Shown in pieces: positions 1 through 10,737 of a stretch of DNA of 64,000 nucleotides. The first letter of the stretch is position 1. Each line of letters starts with the position of its first letter. The notes beneath the pieces are model-generated. The model was not told the DNA's origin and did no database searches. It saw only the letters and a list, made by a program, of their open reading frames with translations. Origin of the DNA: Polysphondylium violaceum (taxonomy: Eukaryota; Evosea; Eumycetozoa; Dictyosteliales; Dictyosteliaceae); NCBI GenBank assembly GCA_000277445.1, contig AJWJ01000069.1, positions 1 through 64,000 of the forward strand. Reading direction: 5' to 3'. A program made the position numbers and the translations under genes.

Positions 1-3000
1 TGTGTGGCAAAGAGAAAAAAAAATTAAAAAAAATTGAAAAAATAAAAAACCCAAAAAAAAATAGAAAAAATTAAAAAAAAAACTTTTTTAAAAATCGTTA
101 GCCTGAGGGACCAAGATTTCTTGTCTTCCACATGTGATAAAAGCATACAAATTTTTTTTTTAGATTTGGAGGGTTTTTTTTGGGTGGTATAGATATTGAA
201 AAAACTTTTGCGAGTTATTTTTAAATTTTATGGTTAAGGTCCTCTACAAATAAGAACGAGATAAATAAATATTTAAAGCAATTGCATACACATTAAATAA
301 AATACAATTGATTATAAATTAATTACTTTTCTCTCAATGAATGGAGTTCTTTTACCTAAAAGTTTTTTTTTTTTTTTTTTTGATTTCTTACTGAGGTGGG
401 ATTTGACAGAGTTGCCAAAAATATGAAAATAATATATATGTAAATATCTATCTATCAATCTATTTGATAGGATATGATATGGTAACAGGAATAATAGTAA
501 TTATTGATGATATTGATGAATGACTAATAATAATAATAAACAAATATTATTAAAAGAGTTGAACAACAACAATAAAATAAAATTGATCGAGTGTCCGTTT
601 GTATGGAGAGAGGAAGAGGAAAAGAAAAAAAAAAAAAAAAGAATAAAATAAAATGTTATATATACAAATATGGTGTTTGTTGAATATTAATGTGGGGAGT
701 TAGGAAAAGGAATAGTGGTGATGGGACGTCTGTCATACAATACAAACTTATATACCATATATATAAATTGAAATGATGGTGTAGATAATTTTTTTTCACC
801 AAGGATGGCACTCTTTAAAAGATACCTCAGGAGGAGATGGATAGGTGATTATTGTAAAGAGTATTTACAACAATAATACAAAACAATAAAAATAGAATAA
901 ATTATATTGAATATGAAATGCTAGATAAATAAAATGTAGTAATAATTTGGGAAAAAAGAATAAAAATAGTGGTGTGTGTATACTTTTTGTTGTTATGATG
1001 TGGTGCTATTAGTGGTAGTAGTAGTTGAAAAGATGTGGTGGTAAAGGAGAGGAGGGAAATAATTATTATATATATTTTTTTCTATTTTTTTGTATATCCA
1101 CCACGTAACGGTGCAAACGTTTTGTCATGCATTACACTACACACAAATGAAAAGTGTGTGGTGGGGTGATGGTGGTATTTTTTTTTTTTTTTTTTAAAAA
1201 ATCAATGAATCTGATTTGTGTCAAGAAGATAAAATCGATTGATTTGATAAGATTTATATTTGTGTGTGGTGGTGTGTTGTTTTAATATATAATAAAAAGC
1301 ATACCTAAACTTAAAGTTTTGGGAGGGTTGAAGCAATAAATAAATTTGAAATAAAGATCAATAATTTCAAATTAATAAATCTATATTTGAAAATGAATAG
1401 AAATAGAAAAAGAAAAACTATTAGTAATTATACTTTTTTGTTTAGATATTTATCTAAAAGATCAGATGAGATCATCGAGAAAAATCAAACAAAATCAACA
1501 AACAAAACAAAAACAAGTAATCAATCATAAAGAGAATATTCTTTTCTTGTTATACACACGAAAAAATAAATAAAAAGAATGATTGATCAGATGACTGAAT
1601 ATTCTATTATATGGACTCGCGCGTGATCTGACTGATAATAATATGCAAATCGTATCTATACACACAATTAGTTGGGGACGTCTTAAAAAAAAAAAATTGT
1701 TGGTCCTGCGGGCTATTATTATAAAAACTTTTTTTGGAGGAAAGAAAGAAAAAATTTGATAAAAAAATAAAAAAAATATTTTAAAAAATCCTTTGACATC
1801 ACCACGTTGACAACGTAAATTTTTTTTTTCCTGATAATTAAGGCTGCCGCGAGAATCGAATAAAAATAAAAAACACACACAAAACTCTAACAGCCAAGTG
1901 TGCAAAAACGGGCTAATTGGTGGTTAATTTTTTTTTTAAAAGCGCCATTTTTTACAATTAGATCAAGATTTATTATTGTCGTTGTCAGTGTGATAGTGGT
2001 CCAGAGTGTGTGTTTGTGTGGTTAATGTGGGGCATTGTGCGTGGCAAATGTTTGTTTTTCTCTTTAAAACAAGAGATTTTACCTGAAATGAGAGTTGAAA
2101 TTAAACAACAGAGATCAGATAATTATTTGTAATATTACAAATAAAAAAAAAAGATATAAATAGAGAACACTATTATTACTATTGAGAATATAATAATCGG
2201 TGGTTATGCGTGTGAAAATAGAAATAATAAAATACAATAATAAAATACAATAATAAATGGATATTATAATAACAGTTATATGTTCACCTACACTAAAAGA
2301 AAAAAGACTAAAGAACACTCAATGCTTCTCAACACATTTTGTTCTATTTTTTTTTTTTTTTTTTTACTAAATTTGTAAAAAAAATATCTCCAATTTACGA
2401 ATCCCATCTCACTCGTGGGTGGCTGTGTGCCACTTAATACACTCACACACTTTGAAGATCATTCATCAAATTTTTTAGATATCTTTTAGTGATAAAAAAT
2501 TGGGGCATGCAGTGACTTTGGTGTATTCATTAGATGGTGACGATTGTTTTAATGCTTTCTCAATGAGGAGGAGATCACCTTTTGACTTTTTTTTGACTCG
2601 TATGAGTATAAAAATAAAGGATTGGAGTGTGTTGTGATCAACACAAAGTACCTTATACACAAACTACCTTGTACACAAATTACAAGAGAATCCAATCACA
2701 GAGAATATTGCTTTTTTCATATATAAATTAAAGATTTATATGAAAAAAACAATATTTTCACTATTGGATTAATTGTTAGACGTACCATTATATATATAGT
2801 TTCCCATTTGACTTGTTTACTCCTATTTGATTTGCTAGGTTGATCATTATTTGTATTTTGAGAGACTTAGGAACTTCTTTTTTTTTCTTTTTTTTTGAAA
2901 AATTTCGAAATTTTTTTTTGGCCTCGTTTTTTTTTTTCATTTTGCGTTTATTTGTTTGCTTTCAGAACTCTTAGAGAGGATAATTAATATATACATAAAT

Positions 3001-3008
3001 CAATCAAA
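1..3008. other. Long intergenic region without a supported gene
   Basis: About 3 kb of very AT-rich DNA with T and A homopolymers of 10-20 bases, GT/CA-rich patches (around 960-1030, 1140-1165 and 1260-1275) and no reading frame with coding-like composition. The open frames here, for example 1525-1905 and 2115-2318 on the minus strand, are rich in F, I, L and K translated from homopolymers and look accidental. The only clear structure is the hairpin at 2689-2770. The last 100 bases are the promoter and 5' leader of the bL21m gene. Confidence 0.7.
2689..2770. repeat. Imperfect 82-nt inverted repeat (hairpin)
   Basis: Two arms of about 40 nt are near-complementary: the left begins AATCCAAT and runs through AATATTG and TTTTTTCATAT, and the right carries ATATGAAAAAA, CAATATT and ATTGGATT. 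The loop is about 5 nt. It lies 240 bp upstream of the bL21m start. It could be a MITE-like remnant, a microRNA-type precursor or a chance structure; expression cannot be read from the sequence. Confidence 0.6.
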
Positions 3009-3515
3009 ATGATGATGAATAGATTCAGTAATCTCTTTATGAGATCATCATCATTGATGAATCGTTCATACACCACCACACATAAAAGTTCAACTACAAC
3101 CACCACAATGGCAACAGCATCAGCACCCACCACTGTCAAGTTGATTGACGAGAGTGAATATAATCAAAAACACAGTTTTACAGCCATTGAAAACAGTTTT
3201 GCCGTTGTTCATGTCGGTGGCAAACAATATAAAGTCATTAAAGGTGATTTGATCATGACTGATCGTCTTCCCACTGTCGAGGTTGGCGAACACATTGTTT
3301 TGGATAAAGTTTTATTGGTTGGCACACAAGACAGTACCACTATTGGTACACCACTTGCCGAGGAATATAAAGTACATGCATACATTGAAGAGCAATCAAA
3401 ATCTCAACATGTCACTATTTTCAAACACAAAAGAAGAAAGAATTATAAACGTACAACTGGTTTCACTCCTTTAGCCACCACTCTCAGAATTGGTGAAATT
3501 ATTAAAAAGAACTAA
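3009..3515 (+). CDS. mrpl21: Mitochondrial large-subunit ribosomal protein bL21m
   Basis: Single-exon gene, 168 aa. The first ~40 residues are rich in Met, Ser, Thr and Arg and lack acidic residues, as expected of a mitochondrial targeting peptide. The rest is a bL21 domain: FAVVHVGGKQYKV (about residues 64-76) matches the family's GGKQYKV signature, and KHKRRKNYKRTTG near the C terminus matches the basic rRNA-binding tail. In the mitoribosome bL21 binds 23S-like rRNA on the large subunit. The start was chosen because it directly precedes the targeting peptide; the in-frame Met at 3012 would change little. It converges with the EF-hand/UBA gene across 423 bp. Confidence 0.93.
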   Translation: MMMNRFSNLFMRSSSLMNRSYTTTHKSSTTTTTMATASAPTTVKLIDESEYNQKHSFTAIENSFAVVHVGGKQYKVIKGDLIMTDRLPTVEVGEHIVLDKVLLVGTQDSTTIGTPLAEEYKVHAYIEEQSKSQHVTIFKHKRRKNYKRTTGFTPLATTLRIGEIIKKN

Positions 3516-3938
3516 ATAGATGAGATTAGATAGCATACATAGATAGTAATAATAACATAATCATATTCCAACTTTTTTTTTTTCTTTCTTTCTTTTTGTT
3601 TATATCTCACCCGACCAACAACAAATCTATATTATAAATTAAAAATAATAATATAAATATAATAGTTTATATAATCATTATATTTATAAATCCACAACAA
3701 TAACAACAACATGACACACACCATTACCATATATAATATTACTATTTAATCACGAGATTGGATAAATACTATTAACTAGTAGTAAAAACAAAAATAAATA
3801 AAACAAAACCAACAATTTATTGGGGATCATTTGTATAAATTAATTAAAATTACATTGTTGTCATTGATCATTATTGATCAAAAATAAAGATTTATTAACA
3901 CACGATATAGATAGATAGATCATAATAAATTTTTATTT
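3516..3938. other. Convergent 3' intergenic region
   Basis: AT-rich spacer between the 3' ends of the bL21m gene and the minus-strand EF-hand/UBA gene. It holds T runs and AATAAA-like strings that may serve polyadenylation. I see no gene or structured element. Confidence 0.6.
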
Positions 3939-6749
3939 TTAATTTGATTTAGTAAAAATGGTACCATGTTGACAATTTGGACATAAGGATTTGGCGACAA
4001 CGTCAGATTGGTTAATGGAAAAGGTAGAGTTACAGTAATTGCATTGATGATAGGTTAGTTCCTTTATATGTTGAAATGTAATAAAACACCATCTAATGGG
4101 TCTATTACATGAGCATTTGACGGCAGAATCTACGCCATTGGATATTGATTTACAGCTTGGACAAATAAAGGTGGGACAACTATTGTTGGCCAAAGAGTTT
4201 TGTTTGCATTCCAAGTTCTTTTGCTCCAATTCCACTTTATCGGGTATCTCTGGTTTTTGTATTAAAATATCAATCATTTTCGATGCCACGCCATAGTTTC
4301 CGACCAACATATTGTATTTGATTGCCATCCTAGCACAAACGATTCGATGATTGGCTTGAAGTGGAATTTCAACGAGGAATTTAGAGAGTAATGCTATTTT
4401 TTCATAGGTTGACGATTTTAAATCACCATCATCAACATTGTCATCGCCCACCAAAGAGTCTGAACTATTTTGAATCAAATTCATTTCCAATTCTTGAATT
4501 TGTTTTAATATTTCCAATGAAACTCTGTATCCAACACAAAAATTGATTTCCGATTGAATCATTTGTGGATTGTTTGAATGTAATGTTACTGTGTTTGTTT
4601 AAAAAACAAAGATTATTATATTAGTATGTAAACAGTATTGATTCCAATCAATCAATATACTTACAAAGTGATTTTATACATTTATCAATGGATTCAATTG
4701 ATTCTGAAAATTGACCTTTTTCCAAATAATAAATACATTGTTTCATGTTTTCGATTGATTCTGTATTTACTTTTTGGGAAATGGGGCTTGGGGGACTGCT
4801 GTTGGATGAGGCAGTGTCTGTGAAATCTTTTTGGAACGAACTATTTCCATTGCCATTGAATGATGGTGGAGGCGATTGAATGAATCCTGTAGTTGCACCT
4901 GAAGAAGAAGAGGTTGTTGTTGTTGTTGTTGTTGTGGTGGTGGTAGTGGGTGGGGAGGCAATTGGGACAACATTGCCATTGACCACTTTTGACATTGGGG
5001 TCAGGGGTTGTAGTGCTGCAAATATATCAGAGGATGAATCAATGGTTGCCCTATTGCTTCTACTACCCCTGACACGTAGGGTTGCCGATCTCTCTGGTTT
5101 GGAGATTCCAACCGAATCTATATTGAATAAATCTTTGCTGCTCATTTGTTCGATGGGTTTCTCACGAATGACGACTTGAATGGCGGGCTTAATTTGCTCC
5201 TCGCTGTCAGAGTCATCAAATGATGATGTGGATGATGCTAAATTGTTTTTTGATGTCGATGGTGATGATTGGTTGATTTCCTTTATGGTAGGTGTGCTTG
5301 TACTTGGGGTTGTTGGTGTTGGGTCTTTATCCTTCTTTTTGTCTTTTTTCTCTGGTTTGGGTGGAGGTGGTGTAGAGGGTTTGGGTGGAATGTTGGATGA
5401 CAACGATGTTGACGACAATGATGCAGATGAATTAATGTTGCCTAAACTATTGGTACTGCTGTTATTGCTATTATTGTTGACCGCTGGAGTTGTCTCCATG
5501 ATTGCCACAGAAGAGTATCTTTTCAATTCCTTTGGATTCTGTGCGCTGTTGGAAGTGGCGTTGTTGTTGGGTGTATTTGAAACAGTTTCGGCTGATAAAT
5601 CTTTTTGTGAGTTTGATCTTTCCAATTGTTCATTTGAATTTGATGGAGTTAGATCTGAACTCTTCCACTTGATTGCTCTGTCATATAATGCTGCCATGGG
5701 CTTCAACAATGAGTCCAATTCAATTGGTTTCTTTGATGCTGTTGACCACTTTTTAAATTGTTTAATATTAATCTTTCCTTGTGAATCCTTGTCAATGGAT
5801 TCTATCAACTTTTCAAATGTACTGAGTATGGTAGATAAATGTAATCCAACTGTCAACTCATCAATACTCTTTGGGTCTGGTTTACTTGATTTTCTTAATT
5901 CATCAACTTGTTGTTGTTGTGATTCTTCACCTTCATCAATACCTAAATCTGTTTCCTATAGATAGATAGATGATAGATAGATATTAATATTGTGTACTTT
6001 ACACAATAACAATAAATACAACAAACTATATACTTACATTATTTGTATTCATTAAAAGCCAAGAAACTATATTTTCAACTTGACTACTGCCTTGTGTACC
6101 AACAGTACCATTCTTTGTTTCAGTAATTGCTTGATTAACTCTATGTTTAGGGAAGCCCATTTGTACAACTTGCTGTAAGAGTGGGTTTTCATTTGATGTA
6201 ATTTTAGGACTATTTGCATTCTCTAATGATACTGTTGATAATACTGATAATTCTTCTTTGGTGATATTATTATCATCATCTAAATCTATAAATTTAAATA
6301 TAACTATGAGTTGTATTATTGTTGTTATTAGTATAGGTATAAACCAACTCTATTACTCTAAAGGTATATGATTAATATACAAACCATCAATTTTATCCTT
6401 TTCAGGAGCTTTACCACATACAGCTAGACCAGACACAAGATCATCATGAGTCATTAATCCATTCTTTTTAATATCAAATAAATCAAATATTCTATCAGAC
6501 AATGGTTCTGGTATTAAATGAAACTTTTTAAATCCATCTCTATCAATGACCTTGTTATTCTTTACTGTTACTGATATATCATTAAATAATGCTTGTATTT
6601 TATCAAGTGATCTTTGTTCCACTATAATATTGTTGTTTTAAAAAAGATATTATATATTAATATACTATTGATACCATTTCATCATATGTAAAAGGTAGGT
6701 GAGTGTATTTACATTTCTTGTTGATCTTTTTACTCTGTACTCCACCCAT
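3939..6749 (-). CDS. EF-hand, UBA and C-terminal zinc-binding protein, probably N-myristoylated
   Basis: Five exons, minus strand: 6713-6749, 6385-6621, 6038-6285, 4665-5955, 3939-4588; 820 aa with all phases consistent. The N terminus MGGVQSKK has Gly2 and fits an N-myristoylation signal. Residues ~15-110 are calcineurin-B-like, with a degenerate loop (DIKKNGLMTHDD) and a canonical EF-hand loop (DLDDDNNITKEE). A UBA-like segment follows (~125-175, MGFPKHRVNQAI to VENIVSWLLMN). The middle (~190-590) is Ser/Thr/Pro-rich and disordered, with a KKDKKKDK stretch and a poly-Thr run. The last ~215 residues are helical and end in CxxC/CxC/CxxC pairs that suggest two zinc ribbons. A calcium-sensing membrane adaptor that binds ubiquitin is an inference; I do not recognise a named orthologue. 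Confidence 0.8.
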
Positions 6750-7640
6750 TCTTTATTGATATATGTTTTATAAAATGTTGTTTCTCTCTACTACTTATTA
6801 TTATTATTATGATTATGATTATGATTATTATTTATTCACTACTTCTACAAATATTGTTGTTGTTCTGTGTTACTTTATTATATAGATTAAAATTACAATT
6901 TACACAGATACACACAATACACACAAAAATAAACTCTAGTATCGCAAAATGGTTTATAAAGATTTAATTTAAATTATGTGTTTGATTACTTTTCTTGTTG
7001 ACACAACTTTAAAAAAAAAAAAAAAAAAAAAACACAAAACTTGTATCTTTTGAAATTAATTATTATAAAAGATGTCACAAATGTATTTTTTTTTTTTTTT
7101 TAAAAAATTTCATAACGGTATGATGATGATATCCGACCTCATATGACCCTCTTTGTCAGAGAAAGAGATAAACGAAAAGATTGATGAAAAAAGTAATCTC
7201 TCTCTTTTCACTTTTCTCTATCTTTGGAAAAGAAAAGAGAAAGATTCATATGTATGCTGCATTGTAAATATAAGGCTAGCTTTTATTTCTTTTGTCCTTT
7301 AGAGTGTTGTTTTCGATAGGTGTTGGTGTTTAGTGTTAAAAAACCAAAAAAAAAAAAAAGAAAACAAATATCCACTTAACACACACTATTTATCTAAAAT
7401 AATGATTTAATTGCACTCAAGTTTGGTTTATTTATCAAATCACCGACAACTATTTCCATACCCATACAACAAGGCTTCTATTGCCGATAGATGAATGACA
7501 GATTTGAAATATTGAGAAAATAAAATTTCATACAAAAAACAAAATTTTGTTGAAATTACATTTGGCATCGTTTTTTTTATTTTTTTTTTTTATTTTGTTA
7601 TACTATTAATTATCTATATGTAATTCACTATTTTATTACG
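6750..7640. promoter_or_regulatory. Divergent promoter region between the EF-hand/UBA and Ulp1 genes
   Basis: About 890 bp of AT-rich DNA between two divergent start codons. It contains several T/A homopolymers, an A run at 7011-7031 and a purine/pyrimidine hairpin (separate entry). The region 7120-7300 is less AT-rich than its flanks and may be the functional core. No TATA or operator motif could be assigned with confidence. Confidence 0.5.
7195..7246. repeat. 52-nt hairpin with polypurine/polypyrimidine arms
   Basis: The left arm AATCTCTCTCTTTTC pairs with the right arm GAAAAGAGAAAGATT (offset by a few bases), about 20 bp of stem with one or two mismatches and a ~10-nt loop. It sits in the shared upstream region of two divergent genes. 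It could be a cruciform or triplex-prone promoter element, or a chance product of a CT-rich tract. Confidence 0.5.
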
Positions 7641-10337
7641 ATGACGATAATGACTAGAAAGAGGACTAGAGGGGCATCCCCTCATGACCAACCTCTTAAA
7701 GTATCAAAACTCAATTTTTCAGATTCTCTCATAGAACAAATCATAGATGATAATAAGGGTACACATGAAAATCCTTTGAATTTAGATGAGGATGACGACG
7801 ATATTGTGGATGTTACACCAACAACAAATGGTAATGGTAAATCAACGACTACAACCACCACTACAACAGCTACAGCTACACCAACCACTGAACAGTCAAC
7901 TACTTCTACAGTAGATATATTAAAAATAATGGAATCAATTAAACAAGACAACATTTACTTGAAACCAAATCTAATTGCATTTGGAAGCAATAATCCTATT
8001 AGATCCACTAAACCAGTTGTATTTAACGAAACAGAGATTGAGTTTGAAATATCATTGAAGGCACTCCAACCCTATCAATCCAAGAGTGACGATGTCGTTG
8101 TTATTATTAGATATAAAGACATTTCTAAATTTTCTGTAAGTATAAATTAGACAGACAATTACATTGCATATGCATTGTATTAACAGTAGGGAATTCATAT
8201 ACATATATAAAGGTATCATTTAGAAATTCACAAACAGATATTGAAATAAATGTTAAAGAATTTACATTTAAAAAAGGATGGTTAAAGAAAGTCAGTGAAT
8301 TAAGAAGCTATGAGGCAGGTATACCTCATGATATCTATCTAAGATCAATTAGTAAGGATGAATTTACTCTTATGCGACCACAGATTGGTTTAAGATCAGA
8401 GTTTTTAAATGTTATTATCAATGTAGAAGATAAGAATGCATCAAATAAAACCATCATAGCTAGATATCCTCATCGTGCAAGTTCTAGTAAATGTGAAGAT
8501 ATAACTAGAGATGTAATCAATATTACCTCTGATGATTTATCAAGATTAGAACCATTTCAATATTTAAATGATTCAATTGTAGATTTTTATATAAGGTAAA
8601 TAATCAACATATCTTTATATCCATCTTTTCTATAATAGTCATATATTAATAACATTTATATAATACATAGATATATTAAAGATAAATATGTAGATGCTAA
8701 AGATAGTAGTCGATTTCATTTTTTTAATACATACTTTTATAACATTCTTACAACTCAGTCAAAAATAGAGGATGCTTATACAAAAATATCAAAGTGGACA
8801 AAGAATACTGATATATTTTCAAAAGATTTTATATTTATTCCAATTTGTGAAAAGTATTTATAGACTATATTATAAAATATTTAATAATCATATTCATATA
8901 TTAATATCAATATTTTATAGTTTTCATTGGACTCTGGTAATTGTAGCATTTGCATATTTGGATAGTGACAAACAATCAAGTTCACAAAAATCAGTCATTC
9001 TTTATTTAGATTCATTACATTCAGGTTTGGGTAAAATTACCAATAAAATTAGAGAATATCTTTCACTAGAATGGGAAAATAAGAAATCAAAACCATCCAA
9101 TGGCGAAATACCAGAAAAGAAATTTAATTTTAAAAATCTACCTTTATATCGTTGCTCTGTTCCAAAACAAAATAACCTTTGTGATTGTGGAGTATTTTTA
9201 CTTCACTATATTGAATTGTTTTGCAGAAATCCTGAAAAGAATTTTGATGATCCCGTATGTATATCTTTTTCATTTATTGTTATTATAATATTTATTAATA
9301 TAAAAATATAATTCAATTAGTTAAATAAACCACAATGGTTTCCAATTTCAGAGATTGAACAAAAAAGGGAATCTATAAAAACAATTATCAAAGTTTTGGC
9401 TCTAGAACAAGATAGTGAGAGACAAGAAGGTGATACTGATAGCAGTGATAGTGATAGTGATGATGAAAAAGAAAAAGAAAAAGAAGAGAAAAAAGTAGAT
9501 ACTGAAAATAATAATAATAATAATCAAGAAGTAAATGATAAAATGGATATAGAGAAAGAAAAAAGTTTAGATAGTAAAAAGAATGATCTAGATACTAGCG
9601 TGGATGAAAAGAATGAAAATGATAAAAGTTTGGAAATTATTGAAAAAGAAGAAAAGAAAGAAAATGAAAACGATAATGATAAAAGTTTGGAAATTATTGA
9701 AAAAGAAGAAAAATCATCAACAGTTAATAGTAATAATAATAATAGTGAAAAACAAAATGAAAATGACAAAAGTGTGGAAATAATTGAAAATAACGAAAAT
9801 GACAAAAGTGTGGAAATAGTTGAAAATCATGAAAATGAAAAAGGAACAAAAGTAGAGGAATCATTATTACCCTCATCACTTCCATTAACAACAAATACAA
9901 ATGACGATAATGAAAAAGAAACAAAAGTAGAGGAATCATTATCACCACCAACAATTAATAATGAAAAAGAAAATGATAAAGGTATAAAGATAAATGTAAA
10001 TAATCAAGATGATAAAAGTTTAGAAATAGTTGAAAAAGAAACAAAGGTAGAAAGATCATCGTCACCAACAATAAATACAAAGAGTGATAATGAAAAGGAA
10101 GATGATATGATTCAGATAAATAATCAAAACAATAAAAGTATGGAAATTGTAAATAGTAATAATAAAAAAGAAGAAGAGGAGGCTTTCAAATCAAAGGAAG
10201 AAAAAGATTTAAATCCACAAGAAAATAGTAATATTAATGATATTAGTAATAACAAAGATAGTAATATTAATAGTTTTATTGAAAAAGTAAATCAAGATGA
10301 AACAACCTATGGTTTTTCAAATTCTAAGTGGTTATAG
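7641..10337 (+). CDS. Ulp1/SENP-type SUMO protease (peptidase family C48)
   Basis: Five exons: 7641-8135, 8213-8595, 8671-8853, 8921-9254, 9321-10337; 803 aa with phases consistent. A disordered N terminus (~1-110) with a poly-Thr run precedes a ~300-residue core. The C48 catalytic set is visible: the LNDSIVDFYIR entry motif, His in FHWTLV, Asp in LDSLHSG, Gln in KQNNLCDCG and nucleophile Cys in DCGVFLL. These enzymes process SUMO precursors and remove SUMO from nuclear targets. The last exon adds ~310 residues of charged repeats (variants of NDKSLEIIEKEEK), probably disordered. The stop at 10335-10337 is doubtful as the natural end, because coding-like text continues in other frames to about 10650. 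Confidence 0.9.
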
Positions 10338-10737
10338 TTTAAGTACAATTAAATCAGAAGAAAAGATTATAGAAAATAATAATCAAGAATAGTTCTACTA
10401 CAACTACGACTACTACTGATACTACATATGATATCATTTATAACATCAGAAATTACCCAATCTAGTGAAACTCAACTAAAATCAATCGTTGAATCCACCG
10501 ATACTCCTGATCATAATATCTAATTTTAGTGTATCGCAATTTACAAAAGGGTAAAAATAAAATTTCTAAAATTGGTAAAAAGAGAATTAATGGCGATGAA
10601 CAAATGAATAAACACAAACCACCTCCCTCCTTAAACAAATACATATATTATTAATAGATAGGCTCATATATTTTTGATTTATTTTTTTTTTTTTTTGGTT
10701 TATTTATATTTTGTTTATTTTATTTAATTTTTATTTC
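10338..10737. other. Convergent spacer with coding-like remnants of the Ulp1 tail
   Basis: Between the Ulp1 stop and the kinase stop. The plus strand keeps protein-like composition in successive different frames: first GYSLSTIKSEEKIIENNNQ, then ITSEITQSSETQLKSIVEST, then a basic stretch containing KGKNKISKIGKKRINGDEQ that ends at about 10652. This looks like an eroded or frameshifted C terminus of the protease gene rather than a separate gene. From 10653 onward it is AT-rich 3' flank with T runs. Confidence 0.45.

Noticed and set aside
1525-1905. 126-codon open frame on the minus strand
   Set aside because: Composition is F/I/L/R/K-rich from T and A homopolymers, with no motif and no coding-like codon pattern.
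2475-2660. 61-codon minus-strand frame with some protein-like text
   Set aside because: Too short, no homology recognised and no splice partners or promoter; left unannotated.
4880-5965. Open plus-strand frames opposite the EF-hand/UBA gene
   Set aside because: They mirror low-complexity Ser/Thr/Gln codons of the real gene on the other strand (Val/Leu/Asp runs).
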